Shown here piece after piece: positions 1 to 6,430 of a stretch of DNA of 25,160 nt. This stretch comes from a virus. Every line of letters starts with the position of its first letter. Position 1 is the first letter of the stretch. The DNA is taken from positions 1 to 25,160 of the IMG/VR virus record IMGVR_UViG_3300032334_002107. The stretch is one strand, 5' to 3'. The notes below the pieces were generated by a model, which made no database searches, was not told the DNA's origin, and was given only the letters and a program-made list of their open reading frames with translations. The translations under genes and the position numbers were made by a program.

Positions 1-1
1 C

Positions 2-556
2 GGGGTATCTTCAGGAATGCATGCTTGGCATTCTCCATATTACATTCGTACAGTTCGTGGGGCAAAAGGAGATCCTATCTCTACATTTTTGAAGGAAGTC
101 GGAATTCCAGTAGAAGATGATGTAATGAAGCCAAACGATACATACGTATTTTCATTCCCAGTAAAGGCACCAGAAGGTGCAATTGTTAGAAATGATCTTA
201 CTGCTATTGAACACCTAAACATTTGGTTAGTTTACCAACGTGCATGGTGTGAGCACAAGCCATCAATTACAGTTTCTGTAAAAGAGGATGAATGGATGGA
301 AGTAGGCGCTTGGGTATATAAGCATTTCGATGAAGTGTCTGGAATATCATTCCTACCGCATTCAGATCACTCTTATAAGCAAGCACCATATCAAGAAGTA
401 ACAAAAGAAGAGTTTGATGCTCTTGTTGAAAAGATGCCAAAGGATATACGCTGGGAAGACCTATCTTTTTATGAGACAGAAGATGGCACTTCTACCAATG
501 CCACGCTTGCCTGCAGCTCAGATGGAAATTGCGAGCTTGTAGATATTTCGGCTTAG
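2..556 (+). CDS. nrdJ: Class II (adenosylcobalamin-dependent) ribonucleoside-triphosphate reductase, C-terminal part (5' cut by window)
   Basis: This is the tail of a monomeric B12-dependent ribonucleotide reductase, which converts ribonucleotides to deoxyribonucleotides for phage DNA synthesis in the cytoplasm. The frame is open to the window edge, so the Met at 17 is internal and the gene starts upstream. Recognisable family stretches are NDTYVFSFPVKAPEGA, NIWLVYQRAWCEHKPS, EVGAWVYKHFDEVSG and SFLPHSDHSYKQAPYQ. The C-terminus carries a cysteine pair (ACSSDGNCE, C-x5-C) nine residues or more before the stop. In this family such a mobile Cys pair re-reduces the active-site disulfide, although the best-studied enzyme has C-x4-C. 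About 185 residues are visible of roughly 700 expected. It is the only metabolic gene in the window and marks the boundary between nucleotide metabolism and late genes. The identification rests on motif recall, but the fit is strong. Confidence 0.88.
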   Translation, partial: GVSSGMHAWHSPYYIRTVRGAKGDPISTFLKEVGIPVEDDVMKPNDTYVFSFPVKAPEGAIVRNDLTAIEHLNIWLVYQRAWCEHKPSITVSVKEDEWMEVGAWVYKHFDEVSGISFLPHSDHSYKQAPYQEVTKEEFDALVEKMPKDIRWEDLSFYETEDGTSTNATLACSSDGNCELVDISA

Positions 557-565
557 TGGTAGAAT
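537..565 (+). promoter_or_regulatory. Possible promoter before the holin-like gene
   Basis: TTGTAG (537-542), a 17-bp spacer and TAGAAT (560-565) lie across the end of nrdJ, about 57 bp before the holin-like start. The -10 matches the consensus at 5 of 6 positions, but the -35 is weak. Confidence 0.3.
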
Positions 566-592
566 TATAGTATTGGGTAAAACCAAAATTCA

Positions 593-607
593 TGGGCACC
601 TTGCCCA
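593..607 (+). promoter_or_regulatory. Small perfect hairpin just upstream of the holin-like gene's ribosome binding site
   Basis: TGGGCA (593-598), loop CCT, TGCCCA (602-607). It ends a few bases before the Shine-Dalgarno GAGGAG (609-614) of the next gene and has no T-tract, so it is more likely an mRNA leader structure than a terminator. Confidence 0.4.
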
Positions 608-622
608 CGAGGAGATGATCAA

Positions 623-859
623 ATGGCTAAATTTGCAAAAGCAGATTTAAACAAAGATGGGAAAGTTGTTATGACAGAACAGATTCTAGCAGCGCTTGGA
701 ACTTATGCTCGTGCATTTCTTTCAGCAGCTATTGCTCTATACATGACTGGGAATACCAGTCCAAGAGATCTTTTGATGGGTGGTTTTGCCGCAGTGGCAC
801 CAGTTATTCTTAAGGCTCTAAGCCCAGCAAATAAAGAATTCGGGTTTACAAACAAGTAA
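623..859 (+). CDS. Holin-like small membrane protein with an N-terminal EF-hand-type loop
   Basis: This 78-residue protein has two hydrophobic segments (about 21-41 and 50-66) separated by a polar turn (GNTSPRD). It ends in a short charged tail, the usual build of small phage holins that permeabilise the cytoplasmic membrane at lysis. The central stretch (ARAFLSAAIALYMTG, then DLLMGGFAAVAPVILKAL) resembles holin-type proteins seen in actinophages. Residues 8-19 (DLNKDGKVVMTE) fit the EF-hand loop D-x-N-x-D-G-x-V-x3-E, including the position-12 Glu; this is unexpected in a holin. The start is set by GAGGAG eight bases upstream. It lies between nrdJ and the first structural gene, and a terminator-like hairpin follows. 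No lysin is adjacent, so holin function is inferred from topology and family resemblance. A structural membrane protein remains possible. Confidence 0.6.
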   Translation: MAKFAKADLNKDGKVVMTEQILAALGTYARAFLSAAIALYMTGNTSPRDLLMGGFAAVAPVILKALSPANKEFGFTNK

Positions 860-874
860 TTTAACTATTACTAT

Positions 875-916
875 TAGGATAGCTCCTGTGCTAAAATAAG
901 CATAGGAGTTTTCCTA
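875..916 (+). terminator. Terminator-like hairpin between the holin-like gene and the structural genes
   Basis: The core stem is 881-892 paired with 899-910 (12 pairs, two of them G-U), with a six-base loop AAAATA. TTTT covers 909-912 and an outer arm pairs TAGGA (875-879) with TCCTA (912-916). Position and shape suit a Rho-independent terminator. The sequence TGCTAAAAT (889-897) within it also resembles an extended -10, so a promoter role for the next gene cannot be excluded. Confidence 0.5.
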
Positions 917-933
917 TTTAGGAGTACTAGCAA

Positions 934-1284
934 ATGGCAGGACAAAAGAATTTCGAAGTAGATCAAAATGCTACTTTTTCATTTATTGTTGAATATAAAG
1001 ACAATAATGGATTACCCATTGACTTAACAGGCGCAACAGCAAAAATGCAAGTCCGTGATACAAAAGGCGGAGCAAAACTAGCATTTACTTTAACGTCACC
1101 TTCAACGGGCGGGATTACAATAACCCCATTGCTTGGTCAACTATCTATAAAGATGACTCCCACACAAACCAACAAGCTATTCTATCCAAAATCATCATAT
1201 GACATTATGATAACTGACTCAAATACAAATAAAATTAAATTGCTGGAGGGATTTTTAACCCTTAGCAGATCGGTGACAATATAA
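934..1284 (+). CDS. Small beta-sandwich structural protein (baseplate/tail accessory, BppU- or LtfC-like N-domain type)
   Basis: This 116-residue protein opens with a polar strand (FEVDQNATFSFIVEYKDNNG), followed by LPIDLTGATAKMQVRDTKGG and a Gly/Ile-rich hairpin region. It ends in YDIMITDSNTNKIKLLEGFLTLSRSVT. This pattern (polar, 'DLTGATAKMQVR', 'YDI...LEG.LTLS') recurs in small phage tail or baseplate proteins that form an immunoglobulin-like beta-sandwich. It is the first gene after the hairpin at 875-916, with Shine-Dalgarno AGGAG about 10 bases before ATG. Its stop overlaps the next start (TAATG), indicating translational coupling. Exact position in the virion is unknown. Confidence 0.55.
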   Translation: MAGQKNFEVDQNATFSFIVEYKDNNGLPIDLTGATAKMQVRDTKGGAKLAFTLTSPSTGGITITPLLGQLSIKMTPTQTNKLFYPKSSYDIMITDSNTNKIKLLEGFLTLSRSVTI

Positions 1285-1721
1285 TGACAGAGACAGTTAT
1301 AGTAACGGAAGTTGTTAATGATGTAATTATTTCCTCTCCAGGACCACAAGGACCCAGAGGTAAATCAATATTAAATGGTAATGGAGTTCCTGCAGAAAAC
1401 CTAGGGCTTGAAGGAGATTTTTACTATGATAAATCTACAACAAGATTCTATGGCCCAAAACCAACAGATGCTACATGGGCTGGAGCAACCAACTATCTTT
1501 TAAGTACAAGCACACTTACATATCCGTTCTCAATCAGTCAGGTTACAAATCAAGGATCGTACTGGGCCCTTGAAATAACACATAATATGGGCTATAACCC
1601 AAACGTGACCGTAAAGAACAGCGCAGGCGATATATTAGAAACTGGAATAGACTATAATAGTATTAACAAAATAACACTGACAATGGCTCAACCATTCGGT
1701 GGGATAGCTTACCTATCCTAA
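1284..1721 (+). CDS. Short tail fibre/tip protein with collagen-like kink
   Basis: This 145-residue protein has an N-terminal anchor strand (TETVIVTEVVNDVIISSPG), a two-triplet collagen-like bit (GPQGPRG, about residues 20-26), a short aromatic module (LEGDFYYDKSTTRFYGPK) and a C-terminal domain. The C-terminal domain has the signature EITHNMGYNPNVTVKNSAGD and ends GGIAYLS. Many phage tail fibres carry this 'THN-G-x-P-x-V-V' terminal domain, and the gene at 1735 has a cognate version (VTHNLGARDVTVQVYD). It is coupled to the upstream gene and probably forms one small appendage with it. It recognises no known substrate that I can identify. Confidence 0.55.
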   Translation: MTETVIVTEVVNDVIISSPGPQGPRGKSILNGNGVPAENLGLEGDFYYDKSTTRFYGPKPTDATWAGATNYLLSTSTLTYPFSISQVTNQGSYWALEITHNMGYNPNVTVKNSAGDILETGIDYNSINKITLTMAQPFGGIAYLS

Positions 1722-1734
1722 AGGAGAATAGAAA

Positions 1735-3030
1735 ATGGCAAGATTATTTGTAACTGATATCAATCTTAATAAGAATGAGCTTCAGAATGCCAGAATTCAG
1801 GGATTGAGCACAGCTCCATCGGCACCTGTATCTGGACAGATTTATTACAACAACGCAGACAATGTGATGTACTACTACAATGGACTTACATCACCAAATG
1901 GCCCATGGATGCCAATGTCTGGTTCTACAGAAGTTATTCAAGATGTAATTGGATCAACAATTGTTGGCGGAACAGGTATTACAGCAACCTACGGGGACCC
2001 AGCTGGTACTGAAACAATTTCTATTACAAATACTGGAGTAACTGCAGGTTCTTATGGATCGCAAACAGCAATTCCAACATTTACAGTTAACGCTCAAGGT
2101 CAATTAACTGCAGCAGGAACAGTAACAGTAGCAACTGTGCTTTCTATTGCTGGAGAAACTGGCACAGATACAGTAAATCTTCTTACAGATACATTAACTG
2201 TAACAGGAGATGCCGCAATTGATACAGCGGTAACAAATAATACTATTACCATTACTGCAAAAGATGCAACTTCATCAGTAAAGGGTGTTGCTTCATTTGA
2301 TTCAACAGACTTTACAGTAACAGCAGGAGCAGTAACACTTAATAAAGATCCAGTAATTACTCTTACAGGAGATGTAACTGGTTCTGGCACAATGACAAAT
2401 CTTGGCAGTGTTTCAATTGCCACAACAGTACAGCCAAACTCTGTAGCACTTGGAACAGATACAACTGGCGATTATGTACAAAACATTTTAGGTACAACAA
2501 ATGAAGTAACTGTTAGCCCAACATCTGGAGAAGGAACTACAGTAACAATTGGTCTTCCAGATGATGTAACTGTTACTAACAACTTGACAGTTGGTGGAAA
2601 CCTCAATGTAACAGGAACAATCAACTCAGTAAATACTACTCAGGTAAATATTGTTGATAATAAGATTAATCTTAACACCGACTTTACAGGAAGCCCAACA
2701 GCAGATGCTGGTATCCGTGTAGAGCGTGGCACAGGCGCAGATGTAGAAGTACTATGGAATGAAACAGATGATCGATGGACATTAACAAATAATGGTACCA
2801 ACTATCATGCAATCACAAGAAAGTATTCAACAACCATTGGAAATGGTTCTTTAACACAAGTACCAGTCACACACAACTTGGGTGCACGGGATGTTACAGT
2901 TCAAGTTTATGATAGTTCAACATTTGATACAGTAGAATGCGACGTAGTGAGAACTTCAACTTCTGTTGTAACACTAGGATTCACAGTCGCACCTGCAGCT
3001 GGAGCATATACGGTAGTAATCGTAGGATAA
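1735..3030 (+). CDS. Tail fibre shaft protein
   Basis: This 431-residue, Thr/Val/Gly-rich fibre has several modules. Residues about 34-62 are a small aromatic module (GQIYYNNADNVMYYYNG, ending WMPM). Residues 66-130 hold a repeat common in tail fibres (GGTGITATYGD, then GVTAGSYGSQTAIPTFTVNAQG). Residues 205-300 form a beta-helix-like shaft, with TGDVTGSGTMTN, SVALGTDTTGDYV and NLTVGGNLNVTGTINS. Residues 305-362 include QVNIVDNKINLNTD and the C-terminal 363-431 is the VTHNLG-type tip. Shine-Dalgarno AAAGGAGA lies eight bases before ATG. The composition and motif order match T4-like and other aquatic phage fibres. The receptor is unknown. Confidence 0.7.
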   Translation: MARLFVTDINLNKNELQNARIQGLSTAPSAPVSGQIYYNNADNVMYYYNGLTSPNGPWMPMSGSTEVIQDVIGSTIVGGTGITATYGDPAGTETISITNTGVTAGSYGSQTAIPTFTVNAQGQLTAAGTVTVATVLSIAGETGTDTVNLLTDTLTVTGDAAIDTAVTNNTITITAKDATSSVKGVASFDSTDFTVTAGAVTLNKDPVITLTGDVTGSGTMTNLGSVSIATTVQPNSVALGTDTTGDYVQNILGTTNEVTVSPTSGEGTTVTIGLPDDVTVTNNLTVGGNLNVTGTINSVNTTQVNIVDNKINLNTDFTGSPTADAGIRVERGTGADVEVLWNETDDRWTLTNNGTNYHAITRKYSTTIGNGSLTQVPVTHNLGARDVTVQVYDSSTFDTVECDVVRTSTSVVTLGFTVAPAAGAYTVVIVG

Positions 3031-3041
3031 GGGGGCAATAG

Positions 3042-3299
3042 ATGTCTGTAAAAAGATTAGTCCCTTTACATGCAGTAGTTTTAGATAGCGATCCAACTGC
3101 AACCCGCATGGGTGAAATTTATTTTAACTCTGTAGATTCAGAGTTGAGATTTTATGATGGAACATCATGGCTTCCAATTGGTTCTGGCGGAATGGTTAGT
3201 GGACTTCTTGATCATATTCATACTTATGATGGAGCAGTATTCTCTGTTGAAACAGTAGAAGTAAATGCATCAGGCACAGTTGATGGGGGAACCCCATAA
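3042..3299 (+). CDS. Small tail-associated protein sharing the fibre N-terminal module
   Basis: This 85-residue protein contains GEIYFNSVDSELRFYDG followed by SWLPIGSGG. The same module occurs near the start of the fibre at 1735 (GQIYYNNADNVMYYYNG then WMPM), suggesting a stand-alone copy of a fibre-docking or trimerisation module. The strong Shine-Dalgarno AAGGGGG precedes ATG. The stop overlaps the start of the next fibre gene (TAATG), so the two are probably made in fixed ratio. I do not recognise a defined family. Confidence 0.5.
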   Translation: MSVKRLVPLHAVVLDSDPTATRMGEIYFNSVDSELRFYDGTSWLPIGSGGMVSGLLDHIHTYDGAVFSVETVEVNASGTVDGGTP

Positions 3300-4558
3300 T
3301 GGCTCTAGTAATCAAACTAAGACGTGGTACAACAGGACAATGGTCAACATCTTCAAGAGTTCTTCAAATAGGCGAACTTGGATTAGATACAACATTAAAT
3401 AAAATTAAATCAGGCGATGGAACATCTCTATGGGGATCATTGCCTTTCTTAAATGTACTTCCATCTGAACTTACAGAGCTTTCTCAAGATGCGGTAAATG
3501 CAGCATTGGTTGCAGGAACTGGATTATCAAAAACATATAACGATGGCGCTAATACAATTACTTTAAATGTTGACACAGCAACAATTGCAACAACAAATTA
3601 TGTAGATAGCGCAATTACAGGAGTAAATAACCAGTCAGGAACTACATATGTTCTTGTATCAGATGTAGGATCTGCAGATGGAGTTGCTTCATTAGGCCCA
3701 GATGGTAAAATTCCAGATTCAGAAATTCCCGCCGCAATTGCAAGAGATTCAGAGTTATCTTCACATACATCTGCAAGTACAAGCGTACATGGTATAGCAG
3801 ATACATCAGCATTGGCTACAAAAACATATGCAGACAATGCAGCCTCTACAGCTGCCGCTGCAGTAGTAGCAGCAGCACCTACAGCATTAAATACTTTAAA
3901 CGAATTAGCAGCCGCATTAGGAAATGATGCTTCATATGCCTCAACTATTACAACAGCACTAGGCACAAAAGCTCCAATTGCTTCACCTACATTTACTGGA
4001 ACAGTCGGCGGAGTTACAAAAGCAATGGTAGGATTAGAAAACGTTGACAATACAACAGATGCTAATAAGCCTATTTCAACTGCAACACAAACTGCCCTTG
4101 ACCTTAAGCTTGCTTCAGCCACTGCAGCCACCACATATGCTCCAATTGCTTCTCCAACATTTACTGGAACAGTCGGCGGAGTTACAAAAGCAATGGTAGG
4201 TCTTTCAGACGTAGACAATGTTTCTACAGCAACAATTTATTCAAATCAATATGTATTAGTAACAGGAACAAGCAGAACTATAAACTCAACAACAGATAAG
4301 TTTAATGTTGTAGAATTTAACTCTAGTAATCCTATTACAGTAACTATTCCAAATGACACACAAGATGCTGGATGGCCAGTAGGTTCATCTGTTGAAATCC
4401 GTCAAATTGGAACAGGCCAAATTTCAATTGCTAAAGATGCAGCAGTCACATACTATGCTCCAGATTCACAATTTAAATCAAGAGTTCAATGGAGCTCATT
4501 ATTTTTAGAAAAACGTGCAGCCAATTCATGGCTTGTTACGGGCGATGCCACAGCATAG
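3299..4558 (+). CDS. Tail fibre with major-tropism-determinant-type N-terminal domain
   Basis: The first 51 residues (IKLRRGTTGQWSTSS through GELGLDTTLNKIKSGDG to WGSLPFL) match the short N-terminal domain of major tropism determinant and many other phage fibres, which attaches the fibre to the virion. The shaft contains ASLGPDGKIPDSEIP (about 125-140), VHGIADTSALATK, an Ala-rich segment ending TLNELAAALGND, and two near-identical copies of PIASPTFTGTVGGVTKAMVG (residues 225-245 and 281-301). The C-terminal ~100 residues (VEFNSSNPITVTIPND, VEIRQIGTGQISI, ending VTGD) form a common fibre-tip domain. Total length is 419 residues. No reverse transcriptase or variable-repeat signature is present, so the Mtd-like N-terminus does not imply a diversity-generating retroelement. 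Confidence 0.72.
   Translation: MALVIKLRRGTTGQWSTSSRVLQIGELGLDTTLNKIKSGDGTSLWGSLPFLNVLPSELTELSQDAVNAALVAGTGLSKTYNDGANTITLNVDTATIATTNYVDSAITGVNNQSGTTYVLVSDVGSADGVASLGPDGKIPDSEIPAAIARDSELSSHTSASTSVHGIADTSALATKTYADNAASTAAAAVVAAAPTALNTLNELAAALGNDASYASTITTALGTKAPIASPTFTGTVGGVTKAMVGLENVDNTTDANKPISTATQTALDLKLASATAATTYAPIASPTFTGTVGGVTKAMVGLSDVDNVSTATIYSNQYVLVTGTSRTINSTTDKFNVVEFNSSNPITVTIPNDTQDAGWPVGSSVEIRQIGTGQISIAKDAAVTYYAPDSQFKSRVQWSSLFLEKRAANSWLVTGDATA
3971..4200 (+). repeat. Intragenic direct repeat of 62 bp, copies 168 bp apart
   Basis: Copies at 3971-4032 and 4139-4200 differ at only two positions. Both encode the fibre repeat APIASPTFTGTVGGVTKAMVG in the gene at 3299. The offset of 168 bp is a multiple of three, so recombination between copies would remove or add 56 residues of shaft without breaking the frame. 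Confidence 0.85.
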
Positions 4559-4566
4559 GACAAAAT

Positions 4567-4800
4567 ATGACAAACAACGTACAACCACCACTTCCTCCAA
4601 TGAAGGTAGCTTTTATTTTGGACGGAAGAGTTCAAGAGATGCTACATACGGATAATAAACTAGCAGCAATTTTTTTAAGCGAGCCAGTAGTTGTAGATAT
4701 TACAAATAGAACAGATGCAACTATATATGCTCAGTATGATAAAGAAACAGATACATTTACACCAGCAGTTTATAACGAAAATGGAGAGCTAATAGGTTAA
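4567..4800 (+). CDS. Small conserved phage protein of unknown function
   Basis: Starting at the ATG at 4567, the product is 77 residues (MTNNVQPPLPPMKVAFILDG to NENGELIG). A longer in-frame start at 4489 would overlap the preceding fibre by 70 bases and is unlikely. The core VAFILDGRVQEMLHTDNKLAAIFLSEPVVVDIT resembles small proteins found beside fibre genes in aquatic phages; they have no assigned role. It lies 8 bases after the Mtd-type fibre and overlaps the next start (TAATG). It may be a fibre chaperone or accessory, but this is conjecture from position. Confidence 0.6.
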   Translation: MTNNVQPPLPPMKVAFILDGRVQEMLHTDNKLAAIFLSEPVVVDITNRTDATIYAQYDKETDTFTPAVYNENGELIG

Positions 4801-6146
4801 TGAAAAGATCCGCAAAAAGAAGAGTTTTTACCACAAGGCTTAAGGCCTTTAATTCTTTTTCGGACACATTTTCTACATCGACAACAAAAAGCGGATGGAA
4901 AACTTTATCTGGAACATGGACATCGGGATCAAATGCATTTTCTAGCTCTTCTGGCTCTGCTCTTGCTATAGTTCCTCTTTCAAAATCTAATGCAACAGTT
5001 TCTACTATTATACCTTCAGGCGGAGGTACTGGAGTAGCATTCTGGGCGCTAGACTCAAGCAATTATTGGGCGGCTTACGGATATTCTACTTCATCAACTT
5101 CTTCTACATGCTCAAGCGCAGCTTGCTCAGGAACTGAAAATTATACAGTTACACAAAGTTGCTCTTGCCCATTTGCTGGATATTATTATCCATCAACTTG
5201 CGGCAATGGGGCTTGTTCTGGCTCTGAGAATTTTACCAATTATAGAAGCTGCTCGTGCAACACATCCTATGGAACATGTGCTCAGAATCAAGGAACTTGT
5301 GTATCTTCTCCAAATTACACAACTTGTTATTATCCATCAATTACTTGCGTATATACAGCAGGTAGCAGTAGCACAATATCTTTAGGTTGCTATTCAGCAT
5401 TTTCAGGATGCTCTTATTATTCATATCCCTACGGAGAAACACCCGCCCCAGGTATTTGTGGTTGTCCTACAGGATCTAATAAGGTATGTTGTACTCAAGT
5501 TGTAACAACTTCAGGATCTTGGAATAATGGCGCTTGCAGTTATAGTGGTCAAACAGTTAGTTCTTCAACACTAAGCCCTTCAGGATGTAGCTACCCAGGA
5601 CAATCAATTGCAACAGGAACATATTCATTTAATTATGGGTCTTGCAGTTATGCAGGACAACAAGTCAACATTGGTTGGAACTACGGCTCATGCTCATATG
5701 CAGGACAAGTTGTACCAACTGGAACAAGTTATACTTGTAGCAGTCAAGCATGTTCAGGTGTAGAAGCATTTACAGACTCTAGATCATGTTCTTGCCCACA
5801 AACAGCTTTATATTCTTCAACCTGTAATAACGGAGCATGCTCGGGAACATATAGTTATCAAGCTTCAAGAAGCTGCTCATGTACAACTAATTATGCAAGA
5901 AAAGTAAGAGTAGTTAAATATATTAGCGGTTCCCCAACAACAGTTGGAGAATTTACAGTATCTTCAATGCCAACAACAATTTCTGTATTAACCAATGGAA
6001 CTTCAGTCACCGTAACTGGCTCAGGCTCATCTAATACATATACAAATTCAGACGGGACAACTTACAAGAATTTTGGTATACTTAAAACAGACGGCGGGGC
6101 AGAGCAATCAACAGCGATATCCTCATTTACCGCCCTGGTCAGTTAG
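4800..6146 (+). CDS. LamG-like tail protein with a large 30-cysteine repeat block inserted in it
   Basis: This 448-residue protein begins with a basic N-terminus (MKRSAKRR). Residues about 18-98 look like the first half of a LamG/concanavalin-type domain (DTFSTSTTKSGWKTLSGTW through GVAFWALDSSNYWAAYGY). Residues 366-448 look like its second half (VRVVKYISGSPTTVGEFTV through FGILKTDGG, ending AISSFTALVS). Between them, residues 104-361 contain 30 cysteines and the flanks contain none. Four copies of C-x4-C-S-G-x8-S-C-S-C begin at C104, C134, C313 and C342, bracketing four copies of C-S-Y-x-G-Q (at 246, 263, 282, 298). Ser, Tyr, Gly and Asn dominate the block. It is probably a disulfide- or metal-stabilised protrusion on an adhesin, but I recognise no named family for the block. 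A zinc-ribbon-like gene follows six bases later. Confidence 0.6.
   Translation: MKRSAKRRVFTTRLKAFNSFSDTFSTSTTKSGWKTLSGTWTSGSNAFSSSSGSALAIVPLSKSNATVSTIIPSGGGTGVAFWALDSSNYWAAYGYSTSSTSSTCSSAACSGTENYTVTQSCSCPFAGYYYPSTCGNGACSGSENFTNYRSCSCNTSYGTCAQNQGTCVSSPNYTTCYYPSITCVYTAGSSSTISLGCYSAFSGCSYYSYPYGETPAPGICGCPTGSNKVCCTQVVTTSGSWNNGACSYSGQTVSSSTLSPSGCSYPGQSIATGTYSFNYGSCSYAGQQVNIGWNYGSCSYAGQVVPTGTSYTCSSQACSGVEAFTDSRSCSCPQTALYSSTCNNGACSGTYSYQASRSCSCTTNYARKVRVVKYISGSPTTVGEFTVSSMPTTISVLTNGTSVTVTGSGSSNTYTNSDGTTYKNFGILKTDGGAEQSTAISSFTALVS
5109..5882 (+). repeat. Cysteine-rich repeat block within the LamG-like gene
   Basis: It encodes residues 104-361. The outer pairs of the C-x4-C-S-G-x8-S-C-S-C repeat are spaced 30 and 29 residues apart, at the beginning (about 5109-5258) and end (about 5736-5882). 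Four C-S-Y-x-G-Q units fill the later middle (about 5535-5709). The repeats are clear in protein but diverged in DNA, so this is not a recent tandem expansion. Confidence 0.8.
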
Positions 6147-6152
6147 GCAGTT

Positions 6153-6398
6153 ATGAAAGATCCATTTGAAAGACCAGCAAGACCGTGGGACCTATTTAAT
6201 AAAAACCTAGGAAGAGTAGAGAATGAAATTTCTGCCAAAAGACTAGCAATTTGTAAAGAATGCCCACAATTTATAGACTTGACTTCGCAATGCAAAGAAT
6301 GCGGTTGTATTATGAATCTCAAGACTAAGTTACCAAATGCTGAGTGTCCACTTCACAAGTGGGGGCAAGAGCAGATTCCAATTGATAGAGAGTTATAG
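6153..6398 (+). CDS. Zinc-ribbon-like small protein (six-cysteine type)
   Basis: This 81-residue protein has the pattern C-x2-C-x9-C-x2-C-x-C-x12-C-P-L-x-K-W (CKECPQFIDLTSQCKECGC, then ECPLHKW), which suggests one or two bound zinc ions. The N-terminal ~35 residues (PFERPARPWDLFNKNLGRV) are extra compared with the paralogue at 20566-20730. Such small Cys-rich proteins occur among structural genes of many aquatic phages (DUF6171-like in my recall) without a defined role. It sits 6 bases after the Cys-rich adhesin gene and before a strong promoter. A role in folding, assembly or docking of the adhesin is possible but only inferred from this repeated gene order. Confidence 0.65.
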   Translation: MKDPFERPARPWDLFNKNLGRVENEISAKRLAICKECPQFIDLTSQCKECGCIMNLKTKLPNAECPLHKWGQEQIPIDREL

Positions 6399-6410
6399 TT
6401 AAGGTATAAT
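6382..6410 (+). promoter_or_regulatory. Sigma-70-type promoter for the 6431 fibre cassette
   Basis: TTGATA (382-387), a 17-bp spacer and perfect TATAAT (405-410) overlap the end of the zinc-ribbon gene. It is followed by a 20-nt leader with a purine-rich Shine-Dalgarno (GGAAGAGG) before ATG 6431. It is the best -35/-10 pair in the window. Confidence 0.65.
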
Positions 6411-6430
6411 AAGGGAAGAGGTATACGCAA

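Noticed and set aside
556-934. tRNA or other structured RNA gene in the two intergenic gaps near the left end
   Set aside because: The gaps are only about 66 and 74 bases. They show simple hairpins, but no cloverleaf pairing or T-loop signature was seen.
1341-1361. Collagen-like domain in the 1284 gene
   Set aside because: Only two consecutive GPQ/GPR triplets are present, too short for a triple helix. At most it is a flexible kink.
3598-4218. 206-residue open frame on the minus strand
   Set aside because: It lies entirely inside the fibre gene at 3299 and its internal repeats mirror that gene's direct repeats. Ala/Thr-rich coding with few T-starting codons on the opposite strand keeps the antisense frame open.
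3299-4558. Diversity-generating retroelement, because of the Mtd-type N-terminal domain
   Set aside because: There is no reverse transcriptase, template repeat or adenine-variable repeat in the window. The N-terminal domain is widespread in ordinary fibres.
4489-4566. Upstream in-frame start giving a 103-residue version of the 4567 protein
   Set aside because: It would overlap the conserved C-terminal domain of the preceding fibre. The family-like sequence begins after the ATG at 4567.
5173-5385. 70-residue alternative plus-strand frame within the Cys-rich gene
   Set aside because: It is fully contained in the better supported gene with regular Cys repeats, and no ribosome site precedes it.
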